DNA of 64,000 bases from positions 2,733,001-2,797,000 of the forward strand of contig NC_065425.1 of assembly GCF_024362695.1 (NCBI RefSeq), given 5' to 3'. Shown here piece after piece: positions 34,503 to 43,331 of this stretch. Origin of the DNA: Pectinophora gossypiella (Eukaryota; Arthropoda; Insecta; Lepidoptera; Gelechiidae). Each line of letters begins with the position of its first letter. The first letter of the stretch is position 1. Position numbers and translations under genes: made by a program. The notes under the pieces were generated by a model. That model ran no database searches. It had not been told where the DNA came from and saw only the letters and a program-made list of their open reading frames with translations.

Positions 34503-34813
34503 ATATCTTAGGCGTCGATGAGGACGAGGATTATCAGACCGAAGTTGAAGAAGAAGAAGACGACGATGAAGAAGCTGTGAAGGGACACAAAGGACCCCAC
34601 GGCATTAAAAACAAGAGGAAAGGATTAAAGAAGGGGAAGAAACAACTAACCAAGTACATGCTACCACTTCTACTGGCCTACAAATTGAAGTATTTTGCAC
34701 TGGTCCCGTTACTGATTGGAGGTCTTGTGCTGCTGGTTGGTGCGACGGGCCTGGCAGGGTTCTTCTTTGCACTGTTCGCAGCAGTAATGGGACTACAGAA
34801 GGGAGGATATTAA
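34503..34813 (+). CDS. Osiris-like protein, exon 2 (gene 2)
   Basis: The final exon contributes 103 residues (the first shared with exon 1) and a TAA stop at 34811-34813; the full protein is about 295 aa. Order: acidic run (DEDEDYQTEVEEEEDDDEE), basic run (NKRKGLKKGKKQLTK), then a hydrophobic stretch of about 45 residues (YMLPLLLAYKLKYFALVPLL, GGLVLLVGATGLAGFFFALF), then GLQKGGY. The basic block followed by a P-L-L-I/G-G-L hydrophobic stretch is Osiris-like. The His/Tyr-rich tail and LAYxxY motif seen in gene 1 are absent: the protein ends right after the hydrophobic stretch. There is no intron inside that stretch, unlike genes 1 and 3. Confidence 0.85.
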
Positions 34814-34821
34814 AAGTATTA

Positions 34822-34827
34822 AATAAA
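34822..34827 (+). promoter_or_regulatory. AATAAA hexamer after gene 2
   Basis: The hexamer is 9 nt after the stop codon, which is unusually close. Further AT-rich, repeat-free sequence continues to about 35230, so a downstream poly(A) site is also possible. Confidence 0.35.
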
Positions 34828-35321
34828 GTCGATAAACTCGCAGTTGCCATCCGAACTAAGTTAGCGAAGATCTTTCGTTTGCTCAAGTAAATTTCTAGCC
34901 AATGCTTCACCACCGAACTCTTCAAGGGCAGAATTACGTTCTACTTGTTCAACACCATCATTTTGATCAATTTTCATACTTATGTTATCATAAGTTAGAC
35001 TTGTGATTGAATAAGTGATCCTGACAAACTTAATTTTATAATTTACTCGCGCTGTTGTAAATATTTTCTTGTATAATTAATTTATGTTAGTTATGTTGTA
35101 TTAAATAGTTTAATTGTAATTGTAAGTTATTTATTGAATAATTTATTTTACAATTTAATTAATAGATCGAATGAACGACTATGATAATAGAAATATGTAG
35201 TTACCATTGAATAACGTACACAGGACATGTAAAACCGATGACGATTGAAGGTGTTATGGAATTATACACAAATGCTTTGAGTGTTTATGTCTTTTCTTTT
35301 ACATCACGTTTGAACTCAACA

Positions 35322-35402
35322 AACGTACACAAACTCATGCCCGTAATCCCTAATGAGGTAGGCAGAGCCACAAGTAATCAAATAACATCTTGCCGAACTT
35401 TA
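35322..35402 (-). mobile_element. LINE tail fragment, reverse
   Basis: CACAAACTCATGCCCGTAAT and GGCAGAGCCACAAGTAATCA match 4837-4895. Confidence 0.5.
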
Positions 35403-35515
35403 CGAATACGAAATCCTTACAACCACAAAATGGCATCATATCTCTTAACCTACTTTTTCTCCTCCAATCCATAACCGGACATTTCAAAAAAATAAAAATA
35501 TTTAATTATTTTCTT

Positions 35516-35798
35516 ATCGTGTGGGTTGTGAGGTGGAATACCAGCCTCATCAACCCTGGTGTCAGGGTTATGATTGAGCCGCCAAAGGCCCCTGACATGG
35601 CACAACACATGTAACGATTACTCACATACATCAGTAAATAGTAACCGGGACCAACGGCTTAACGTGCCTTCAGCCTGTAATGTCCTAGCCAAACTAGGGA
35701 TCACAAAGTGATTTTTGTGATATGTCCCCACCGGGATTCGAACCCGGGGCCTCCGGATCGTGAGTCCTACGCTCAACTACAGGACCAGAGAGGCCGTC
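35516..35798 (-). mobile_element. SINE-A, centre deleted, reverse
   Basis: The tail and head are intact (minus: GGTTCGAATCCCGGTGGGGA). About 60 bp from the central block into GATCACCTGATTGTCC are missing, shown by CTTAACGTGCCTTCAGCCTG. Confidence 0.78.
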
Positions 35799-36299
35799 AA
35801 GTATTTAATTGGACCTCATGCTTTTGCAGTCAGTTGTAACTACTTACTTGTAACCTTATCTGGGGCCAAAGCTAAGTTGCAAACGATTATGACAATCAAC
35901 AGTGACAGTGTTAAAAATGTATCGGAATCACATAGATTTCGTATAAAATATAGACAACCAATCTCTTCAAAAAATGTCCGTCGTGCATCTTGTCACAAGC
36001 GGCCGCCGTACAACTAATATTGCACTTTATTTGAACCGTCATAACATCTTAATTTAAGGGAACGAACTTATACTATCTACATAACTTAATATATACACAT
36101 TTACAACACAGTTCAGACGCTTTTTTAGAAGAACTCCTTAGCGAATGTGAGTCAATTTGTTTATGGATGTCAGTGGGGATTGACGTAAGGTGACAAGTGA
36201 GTCCTATAGGTAATATATTTTTACAGTGACAGTGATGAAAATAATATAATCACTGTCAAAAATATATATATTATGGGATTGACATGTCATCTTACCTAT

Positions 36300-36851
36300 G
36301 TCAATTCCATACATTTTTATCACTGTCGCTGTCAATTGTTCGGCCAAGTAGGTTAAAAAGAAAAACGGTTGACTGTCTGTCATATCTTTTTTGCAATTTG
36401 GCTAAGGTTCCTGTTCTGTGGTTAAAAACTTACGAAAACGGTACTTACGAATAATATTGCTCCCTACTCCATAGTTTTTCTGTATCAATTCCATTCATTT
36501 TTATCACTGTCACTGTTATTTGCCCGGCCAAGTAAGTTAAAAAGAAAAACTGTTGATTGTCATAATTTATTGCAATTTAGCTAAGGTTCCTGTTCTGTGG
36601 TTAAAAACTTACGAAAACGGTACTTATAAATAATAATATTTCTCCCTACTCCATAGTTTTATTGTGTCAATTCCATACATTTTTATCACTGTCACTGTCA
36701 TTTGCCCGGCCAAGTAAGTTAAAAAGAAAAACTGTTGATTGTCATAATTTATTGCAATTTAGCTAAGGTTCCTATTCTGTGGTTAAAAACTTGTCAACAA
36801 AACGGTACTTACGAATACTATTATTGCTGGCTACTCCATAGTTTTATTGTT
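36300..36851. repeat. tandem repeat, three units of about 183 bp
   Basis: Units begin at CGGCCAAGTAGG (36341), CGGCCAAGTAAG (36525) and CGGCCAAGTAAG (36707), with spacings of 184 and 182 bp. Each holds GTTAAAAAGAAAAAC, GCTAAGGTTCCTGTTCTGTG, AAACGGTACTTA and ATTTTTATCACTGTCACTGT. A half-unit precedes the first. The array ends about 1.15 kb before the TATA box of gene 3. Confidence 0.85.
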
Positions 36852-36944
36852 TACGCTCTACTAAAATGCGATTGTCAATTTCGATCTATCTTTGTGGCTA
36901 GGCTTATATCAATTACTTTCATGATTACATTTATCTTACCAACA

Positions 36945-37160
36945 GCTTAGGTTTAGTGGTAAGAGCGTTGGTCTCTCGATCTGAAGGTTACGGGTTCGAT
37001 TCCCGGTGGGGTCATGACATCAGTTTGTCCTGGCCACTATTTACTTAACTAAGAATGTAGTCGTAACATAAGCCATGTCAGGGGCCTTCGGCGGCTCAAT
37101 AGTAACCCTGACATCAAGGTGATGGGACGTCTTGAGCTCACCATCCACACATGCTTTATG
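36945..37160 (+). mobile_element. SINE-A variant with short body
   Basis: The head differs (GGTTTAGTGGTAAGAGCGTT, GGTTCGATTCCCGGTGGG). The body jumps from the head straight to GCCATGTCAGGGGCCTTCGG and AACCCTGACATCAAGG, without the central block. Confidence 0.65.
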
Positions 37161-37201
37161 GATCAAGTTTTAATATCTTCAAGAGAACTAGCAAGTTCAA
37201 T

Positions 37202-37690
37202 ATACAGGGTTTTAGTGACGTCGTAACGAAAACTTAAGGGATATTCAAACCATATTATTCTCAGTTGATATCAAGTGAAACTTTCCGTCGCAAACGTATG
37301 GAACTGAAAATAATGAAAAAAAAAACACAAGTTTTCAGGAATTCTCCGACAGGAAATTACACTTGATATCAACTCAGAATCATGCACTGAACCATCTCCT
37401 CTTCAGTAAGTATAAGGTGTCACTAACAACCATACCTACTTGTATGTACTTGTACGGCGTGTAAGTGACATCGTAACGAATACTAAGAGGCATGATTCGG
37501 CTCATTATTCTGAGTTAATATTAAGTGGAATTTTCGATCGCGAAAGTATAGAATTGAAAATAATTAAAAAGAACTAAAAAAAATAATTAATTTTGCGACG
37601 AAAAATTCACAACAGAAAAAAAAATCACACAGAATCATGGTCTGAATCATCCTTCAAAGTTTTCATTACGATGTCACTTTGAAAAACCGC
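37202..37690. mobile_element. two adjacent inverted-repeat elements
   Basis: The first (about 37202-37440) runs from ACAGGGTTTTAGTGACGTCG to GTGTCACTAACAACC. The second (about 37452-37680) runs from GTACGGCGTGTAAGTGACAT to TTTTCATTACGATGTCACTT. In each, TTGATATCAAGTG and CACTTGATATCAA-like arms face each other. The family is the same as at 24.7 and 27.3 kb. Confidence 0.55.
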
Positions 37691-38003
37691 GTGGAGATCC
37701 TTCTACCTCGATTACAGGAATAAATTTTATCTCTACACATTGTGACACTTACAAAGACACACAATATCTCCATTTTGACATTGACATTAGAAATGTCATC
37801 GAAGTCACTGCTCATTAGCTTTCTAACTACCCGCAATTGGTAATTAACGCACTAACCTCACACATTAAAGCTTAACGCTCGAAAAGTTTGTACTCATTTT
37901 TACCTTATAAAAGTACGAACGCGGTCCATGTGGTCATATACACTCAGCACTGGTACACACGAGTGTCTAAACACCATAAAGTGACTAAAAAAATTGACCC
38001 ATT

Positions 38004-38011
38004 TATAAATA
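38004..38011 (+). promoter_or_regulatory. candidate TATA box of gene 3
   Basis: TATAAATA is identical to the gene 2 box. A weak initiator-like TTTCAAAA places an A at 38036, 32 bp downstream. The first ATG of the ORF follows at 38096. Confidence 0.45.
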
Positions 38012-38095
38012 GAACACTTCCACATTCCAAATTTCAAAAAACAAATAGCGTTTTCATTATCAAAGTGGCCAGTATTGATTTATTTTTTCTCGAAA

Positions 38096-38279
38096 ATGTT
38101 GCCCTATTCGCGCGGTTTGATTTTGGACAACACCCATAATTATGGCATAATGAAAACCGAAGCGGTTTTCGGGTTTGGTCCGACACAGCAGAATAACTAT
38201 GTGAACGAAAATTTCAATACTTCACAACCATTGGAATGGATTTTTACAAATGGGAACTTTCAAAAAAGGTCTCTGGCAG
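38096..38279 (+). CDS. Osiris-like protein, exon 1 (gene 3)
   Basis: The exon encodes 61 residues, starting MLPYSRGLILDN and ending in FTNGNFQKRSLA, with phase-1 donor GTAAGT from 38280. The FQKRSLAG end resembles the FEKRSLDDD stretch of gene 2, suggesting a shared basic site (KRS) in both proteins. The ATG is chosen because it is the only in-frame one after the TATA box and sits in GAAAATG. There is no signal peptide at this start, which is unusual for Osiris proteins. Either a short upstream coding exon was missed or this member lost its signal. The function of this segment is unknown. Confidence 0.65.
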
Positions 38280-38620
38280 GTAAGTGTATTAGATTACTTT
38301 TTTTGGTTTAGTGGTAAAATAATAATGTTCTTAAGTGGTAAAAACACATAATTTGTGTTCTGAGGTCACAAATTCGAATCTCGCAGGCCCTGTAATTTGA
38401 ATTTTCTTTCACTTGTACGATTGTTTTTTTAAATTGACATGTTTATTTTTTCTTACTTTCCATTTATGTATTGAAAGTTAAATATTATATAAACGTGTAC
38501 ATCATCGTAAGTCTTAAGCTTGTAAACATTCATTGAATATCACGTGATACTAAAGTGATAACTTACCGAAAATTGTACGAATATCAAAAATATATAAAAG
38601 TACTTTCATCATAATTACAG

Positions 38621-38938
38621 AAGAAACACCAAGAAAAATCCCGACGGTAAAAATCCAGGTCACATCAAAGAAGAGTAAAAAGAACAAAAAGAAGAGTTTA
38701 AAAAGAAAAAGCAAGAAAGTAAATAAATGCATAATAAAGTTCTTGAAGAAAGGACAGCAACAGCAAGGGAGCGGGAGTCAAGAGAGTTACAGTGGCAAGA
38801 AGAGAAGAAGAAGAAGAGGAAGTAAACTGCAGAAGATGCAGAAGAAGTACATGATGCCTGTAATACTTGGGTTGTTGGCAGCGAAGAGCATACTCATCCC
38901 AATTGCTTTGAAAGCTCTTGCTTTTATGTCTGCTAAAG
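38621..38938 (+). CDS. Osiris-like protein, exon 2 (gene 3)
   Basis: The acceptor ATAATTACAG ends at 38620 and completes a Glu codon with exon 1. The exon encodes an extremely basic linker (KKSKKNKKKSLKRKSKK and GKKRRRRRGSKLQKMQKK, interrupted by a Gln/Ser/Gly stretch). The first part of a hydrophobic segment follows: YMMPVILGLLAAKSILIPIA and LKALAFMSAK. Basic block plus M/L-P-x-x-L-x-L-A-A-K and IPIALKAL is a close match to the Osiris core pattern. The donor GTAAGA begins at 38939 in phase 1, cutting the hydrophobic segment at nearly the same place as in gene 1 (there phase 0). Confidence 0.85.
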
Positions 38939-39432
38939 GTAAGATCGTGATAAACTCACTTTAGCAAACTCACACCTGTAATTCTTAAAGGATTGAGTAG
39001 AGCTAATTTAATCAGAGAAGACAATTTACAGCACCTTTTGACACGAACTTCTAAGTTCAACATAAAAGCAACGACCTCTGTAGTCCAGTACTTGAGCGTT
39101 AAGCTCACCAGTCGGATGTCCCGAGTTCGAACCCCGGTGGGGAAATATCGAATAAATCATTTTATGATGCCGAGTTTTCGTAAGGATACTACAAGCTGGT
39201 GATCTGATTGTCCGAAAGAAAGATGATCCATGCTTCAGAATGCACGTTAAGCCGTTGGTTCTGGTTGCTACTTACTGACATAAGTACGTAGTTGTAATAA
39301 TGAGCCATGTCAGGGGTGTGTGGCGGCTCAATAATAACCCTGACACCAGAGTCGATGAGGTTGGTAATCCACCTCTCAAGCCACACGATAGAAGAAGCAT
39401 ATAAGCAAATGCTTACCTAACTTTTCTTTCAG
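38939..39432 (+). other. intron 2 of gene 3, carrying a SINE
   Basis: The donor is GTAAGA and the acceptor CTTTTCTTTCAG. A SINE-A (39071-39397) fills two thirds of this 494-bp intron and ends about 35 bp before the acceptor. Confidence 0.75.
39071..39397 (+). mobile_element. SINE-A, full length, inside gene 3 intron
   Basis: The head is CTGTAGTCCAGTACTTGAGC with GAGTTCGAACCCC. The central block is diverged (CATGCTTCAGAATGCACGTT) and the tail is complete. Confidence 0.8.
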
Positions 39433-39755
39433 GTCTCATGATGGGGTTCTTCTCAACAGTCATGGCATCAGTGATAAGCCTGAAAGGTATGTTCAACCAT
39501 CCCCACGAATACCACAACAGAAAGGATGACGCTAAGACCCAAGTGGAAATCATACAAGTACCAACAAAGAGTGAAGATCATGTTTACTACGACGAGCATT
39601 ATAGAAGAGGCGACTATGCCCCCGCGCCAAATGACGTCATCTTGTCCAAAAAGTCCAACTGGCAAGAGAACCATAAGCAATTACGTCATGAGATTACCAA
39701 TAAGAATTTTAGTGGTGAGAAAGCAAATAGGATTCCGCATAAAATGTCGCGCTAA
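39433..39755 (+). CDS. Osiris-like protein, exon 3 (gene 3)
   Basis: A phase-1 join completes Gly. The exon gives 106 more residues and a TAA stop; the whole predicted protein is about 274 aa. It begins with the second half of the hydrophobic segment (LMMGFFSTVMASVISLKGMF). A His/Asp/Tyr-rich tail follows, with HPHEYHNRKDDAKTQVEIIQ and EDHVYYDEHYRRGDYAPAP. The residues after the membrane segment (His-rich, then V-E-I-I/V-x-V-P, then Tyr-rich) follow the usual Osiris layout. The LAYxxY end is not obvious: the C-terminus is basic. The LINE/MITE cluster starts only 42 bp after the stop, so the 3' UTR runs into transposons. Confidence 0.85.
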
Positions 39756-39898
39756 TTTTCTTTTAGACATGTTTAGTATTCACTAAATACGGATTTGTAC
39801 AGTCAGCAGCAAATAGTTAGTGACAGTCTAGGTTCACATATAGTTAGCAACATCCAGAATGTCCAATAATTAGGGACGTTCAAGGTGGCCGTATAGAT

Positions 39899-40157
39899 AG
39901 TAACACTCTAAGTGACCAAAACATCGACACAACCTGCATGTTCAAAAAGTTGTCAAAAATCTAATCGTCCACATATTTTTGAACATCTTGATTGCTTGCA
40001 TACCATTGGCGCAGTGAGTGTTGTCATATTTACGACGACATAGTTCTCCTGAACTATTTAACATTGTAAGCGTCTCGCAAACCTGGACGATTAGGTTGTT
40101 GCCAACTTTTTGAACACGCAGGTTGTGCCGATGTTTTTGGCCACTTAGAGTGTTACT
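39899..40157. mobile_element. palindromic MITE nested in the larger MITE
   Basis: About 73-bp arms face each other: AACACTCTAAGTGACCAAAA pairs with the right-arm segment TTTTTGGCCACTTAGAGTGTT, and TCTAATCGTCC with GGACGATTAGG. The spacer is about 110 bp. Confidence 0.75.
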
Positions 40158-40538
40158 GGTGCTAATTCCTGTAAATACCATCTAATTTTATTTTAAGTTA
40201 TATCTGTCATTTTCTTATCCGCCGAAAAGGAAAGGGACGGGTAATCGACAAGCATAAAATTTATGGAACACACGTCAATTTTAAGCACAAATCTAAACCA
40301 ACCGTCTAAAAATTTTACATCCGTCAATAATCCGACACAGTTAAAAAAGTAGACATCACGTCAAACGGATTGCATACCAGCGACGTACCTTTTGATTCGC
40401 CCGGGTTATTCATTCATTCACTCATTCTTCCTAAAATTAAGAGCTGTGAATCATCCGTCCCTTTCCTTTTCGACGGATATGAAAATGACGGATATAACTT
40501 TAAATAAAATTACGCGGTGTCTGCAGGAATCGGGGCCA
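40157..40538. mobile_element. MITE-P, full copy, nested
   Basis: The 84-bp arms run from TGGTGCTAATTCCTGTAAAT to the TTATCCGCCGAAAAGGAAAG block, and from TTTCCTTTTCGACGGATATG to GCAGGAATCGGGGCCA. The middle matches the other MITE-P copies (CACGTCAAACGGATTGCATA). Confidence 0.8.
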
Positions 40539-40664
40539 CTATCTATACAATCACCTTGGACGTCCCTAATTATTGGACATTCTGGATGTTGCTGACTATA
40601 TGTATACCTTGACCGTCACTAACTATTTGCTTCTGACTGTACCTATATAGGTAACTTACATTAA

Positions 40665-40850
40665 CATAAACTCACGTCTATACCTCAATTCGAGTAGTCA
40701 GATGTACATCAATCGCAAGATGAACTAAGTGAGGTGTGACGGTGAGCCGTATCGCCGTCTATAATGGTCGAGGCAACTGTGTTAGTGAAAACTACACTTA
40801 AAATAAATTAATGACTCATTGGTGCAAGTTCGTTACCAAAAGCAAGTCAG
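40665..40850 (-). mobile_element. SINE-E, reverse
   Basis: CATAAACTCACGTCTATACC, CAATCGCAAGATGAACTAAG and GACTCATTGGTGCAAGTTCG follow SINE-E order on the minus strand. Confidence 0.6.
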
Positions 40851-41016
40851 TGTGTATCCCGCTAATATCACCTATCGCGTTGGTCTAACAGAAAGCTCGT
40901 TGAAGTGTGGGTACTTGTTTAATCTTGGTACGATAAGGTGCAAAAGTCCAATCAGTTTCTTGCAAACTAATAAATTTAGACCTCCAGTAGGCTCTGCACG
41001 GCAACCGCACTGAGCG

Positions 41017-41135
41017 CGCCGCGAATTATATCGAGGCCTTCGACCAATACCCGTTTGACGTCCATCTACGTAGATAGCATTCGTATCGTTTATTGATCGA
41101 AGCGTTCAATATAATTCGCACCGGGCGCGGCGCGG
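41017..41135. repeat. GC-rich interrupted palindrome
   Basis: GCGCGCCGCGAATTATAT on the left faces ATATAATTCGCACCGGGCGC on the right. Several CGs and a TCTACGTAGA core lie between. It could be a small foldback element; no family was recognised. Confidence 0.5.
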
Positions 41136-41734
41136 TTGTCGTGCGGACCCGTCTGGTTACTTGTCGTTTCTGTAATACACCAAAAACACACACGAAAACA
41201 TAAATTTTATAATTATGACAACTAGGGTTCATAATTTCACCATTGTTAACAAATAATTCGCTGGGCTCACTGACTGCACTTTTGCTCTGAGTGTATATCT
41301 GTCTAATTGAGATATAGTCATGAGATTATGTGTACTATGTTTTAACTATGATACTAAGTATTTATTCAAGTAATTATTCAATATTATATGTAGTCATTAC
41401 ACAGAGCAATGTAACCAAAGATTCCAAATGCATTTAGAAAGTTATTTATTAAAGATTCAATAGGTTTGTCAATTCTTCTCGTTTTATTTACCTGACAATA
41501 CCTCAGTATTAATATCACAAATATTTTTGCACTTTACAGTTACCAGAATATTTTTTTAAGAAATCTCCTTGGACATCTGAGCATCGCGAGGAAGAATTCA
41601 GACACCTGAGGCCATGAAAACATACCAATAAATTATAAGCAACTTTATATATTTCACATTATTTTCTTATTTAACAATCTTTACTAATAATAATCTAGTG
41701 ACAGTCACTAATTACCAACAACTAACTTACTAAA

Positions 41735-42012
41735 GTCACCGACATAGCTCGGAGAATTGCAAAACTGAAGTGGCAGTGGACAGGACACATAGCGAGGAGA
41801 ACCGATGGCCGCTGGGGCGGAAAGGTTCTAGAATGGCGACCACATGTCGGACGACGCTCAGTGGGTAGGCCCGCTACAAGGTGGACCGACGATCTGGTGA
41901 AGGTCGCGGGAAGCCGCTGGATGCGGGCAGCGCAGGACCGATCGTCGTGGAGATCCTTGGGGGAGGCCTATGCCCAGCAGTGGGCGTCGTACGGCTGATG
42001 ATGATGATGATG
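41735..42012 (+). pseudogene. RTE-like LINE-R: RT C-terminus and 3' end
   Basis: The reading frame encodes the characteristic C-terminal tail of an RTE-type endonuclease-reverse transcriptase polyprotein. The segments are LKWQWTGHIARRTDGRWG, VLEWRPHVGRRSVGRPATRW, TDDLVKVAGSRWMRAAQDRS and LGEAYAQQWASYG, ending at a TGA within the (ATG)n tail. The copy is 5' truncated, so the endonuclease and RT domains are missing. Its last about 50 bp (GGAGGCCTATGCCCAGCAGT, then GGGCGTCGTACGGCTGATGA) resemble the tails of SINE-B and SINE-C, identifying it as their likely mobilising partner. Confidence 0.85.
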
Positions 42013-42070
42013 AACTTACCAAGTAAAATATTAAAATTTTGATGGATAATATTATTATGATAAACGAAAG

Positions 42071-42300
42071 CAGTATATAAAGCGAAGATTGGTGGTAGGG
42101 CTGGCAGAGGAAGACCTAGAAGGAGATGTCCTTGGAACGACAAGGAGGTTCTGTACGATCAACTCTGAACCGACGTGCGTGTAAAAAACGATTGATGAAT
42201 GTGGAGGAAACAAGAGAAGTGTGTCAGGATCGAAGCAAATGGAATTCCATAGTCTCTGCGTATCCCGGTGGGATGAAAGCGTAAGTTTTGTGTGTGTAAT
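42071..42300 (+). pseudogene. LINE-T 3' end
   Basis: AGCAGTATATAAAGCGAAGA, TGGTGGTAGGGCTGGCAGAG, GATTGATGAATGTGGAGGAA and GTCTCTGCGTATCCCGGTGG match 62807-63060. The frame (VYKAKxGGRAGRxRxRR) is the end of an RT polyprotein but is broken by stops. Confidence 0.7.
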
Positions 42301-42488
42301 ATTAATACCAACTTTACGCTTCTCAAAAGCTAAAAATATACTTACATATATAAAACTCCCGACAAAATATTATTGATATTGAAATATATAAATTTGTAGT
42401 AAAATACAACAAAGGGATTGTGATGATACCTTGTCACCATAATATTCATCATATCCACCTTAAGACTTAATATATCAACAGTGGCTGC

Positions 42489-42552
42489 GATCTTTGATTA
42501 GCTGTGGCTCTGCCCACCCCATTAAGGATTACAGACGTGAGTTTATGTATGT
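42489..42552 (+). mobile_element. LINE tail fragment
   Basis: TTAGCTGTGGCTCTGCCCAC and GGATTACAGACGTGAGTTTA are the forward version of 4833-4900. Confidence 0.5.
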
Positions 42553-42571
42553 TTAAAAAACTCGCCACTCC

Positions 42572-42735
42572 TTCTTCTATCGTGTGGGTTGTGAGGTGAA
42601 TTACCAACCACATCAACCCTTGTGTCAGGCTACTACTTTCGAACAATCAGGTGTAAAGCCTGCTATGTTCTCACGAAGTGATGTTTGAGTACCTACCCGG
42701 GAATCGAACCCGGGGCTTCCGGGTCGGGAGCTTGA
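42572..42735 (-). mobile_element. SINE-A, internally deleted, reverse
   Basis: The tail (CGTGTGGGTTGTGAGGTGAA) and head (minus: GGTTCGATTCCCGGGTAGGT) are kept. The centre is lost. Confidence 0.65.
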
Positions 42736-42841
42736 TTCGTTTGTATCGAATAATTAATTTTAGTTTTAGCGTTGGTGTAATAAACCTCGGTGACACGCGG
42801 GTACTTAGTGCCGCTGTTTACCCAAATTGGAGTCGCGAATA

Positions 42842-43171
42842 ACGGCCTCCGTGGTCCAGTGGTTGAGCGTTGGGCTCACGATCCGGAGGTCCCGGGTTCG
42901 AATCCCGGTGGGGACATATCACAAAAATCACTTTGTGATCCTTAGTTTGGTTAGGACATTACAGGCTGATCTCCTGATCAGCTGATGTTGTTCGAAAGTA
43001 AGACGATCTGTGCTTCGGAAGGCACGTTAAGCCGTTGGTCCCGGTTATTACTTAGTGATGTAAGTACGTAGTCGTTACATGAGTCATGTCAGGGGCCTAT
43101 GGCGGCTCAGTAATACCTCTGACCAAGGTTGATGGGGTTGGTAATTCACCTCACAATCCACACGATAGAAG
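42842..43171 (+). mobile_element. SINE-A, full length, near-consensus
   Basis: The head has A box GTGGTCCAGTGG (42851-42862) and B box GGTTCGAATCC (42895-42905). The central block is at 43010-43044. It ends at CACACGATAGAAGAAG, and short GAATAA repeats flank it. Confidence 0.88.
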
Positions 43172-43190
43172 AAGAATAAAGGTCTACTTA

Positions 43191-43223
43191 TTTCTATTCT
43201 ATTCTATTCTATTCTATTCTATT
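43191..43223. repeat. (TTCTA)n microsatellite
   Basis: Six tandem ATTCT units follow the SINE, probably a LINE tail. Confidence 0.8.
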
Positions 43224-43279
43224 GATTGAACACGCTTAAGAATACAACAAAAAATAAAACCCAAATGACATAGTTACTA

Positions 43280-43285
43280 TTTATT
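43280..43285 (-). promoter_or_regulatory. poly(A) signal of the 92-aa gene
   Basis: Forward TTTATT equals AATAAA on the minus strand, 47 nt beyond the stop codon. Confidence 0.5.
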
Positions 43286-43331
43286 CTGTAGCAGTTATGG
43301 ACATCTGGTTGTGACTGGCTAATGCGTGACT

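Larger units (their letters stand above)
39797..40642. mobile_element. large MITE with 104-bp inverted arms, two elements inside
   Basis: The left arm (39797-39900) starts GTACAGTCAGCAGCAAATAG. The right arm (about 40537-40642) ends CTATTTGCTTCTGACTGTAC. Inner landmarks pair too: CCAGAATGTCCAATAATTAG with CTAATTATTGGACATTCTGG. A second palindromic element (39899-40157) and a MITE-P (40157-40538) lie between the arms. Confidence 0.8.

Noticed and set aside
37888..38139. 83-aa ORF just before gene 3
   Set aside because: It has a non-ATG start, no family resemblance, and overlaps the first exon of gene 3 in another frame.
42842..42915. tRNA-gene-like sequences with A and B boxes (here and at 8451, 10600, 19392, 27883, 36945)
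   Set aside because: Each is the head of a dispersed SINE with a body and tail. None shows a complete cloverleaf with a matched acceptor stem.
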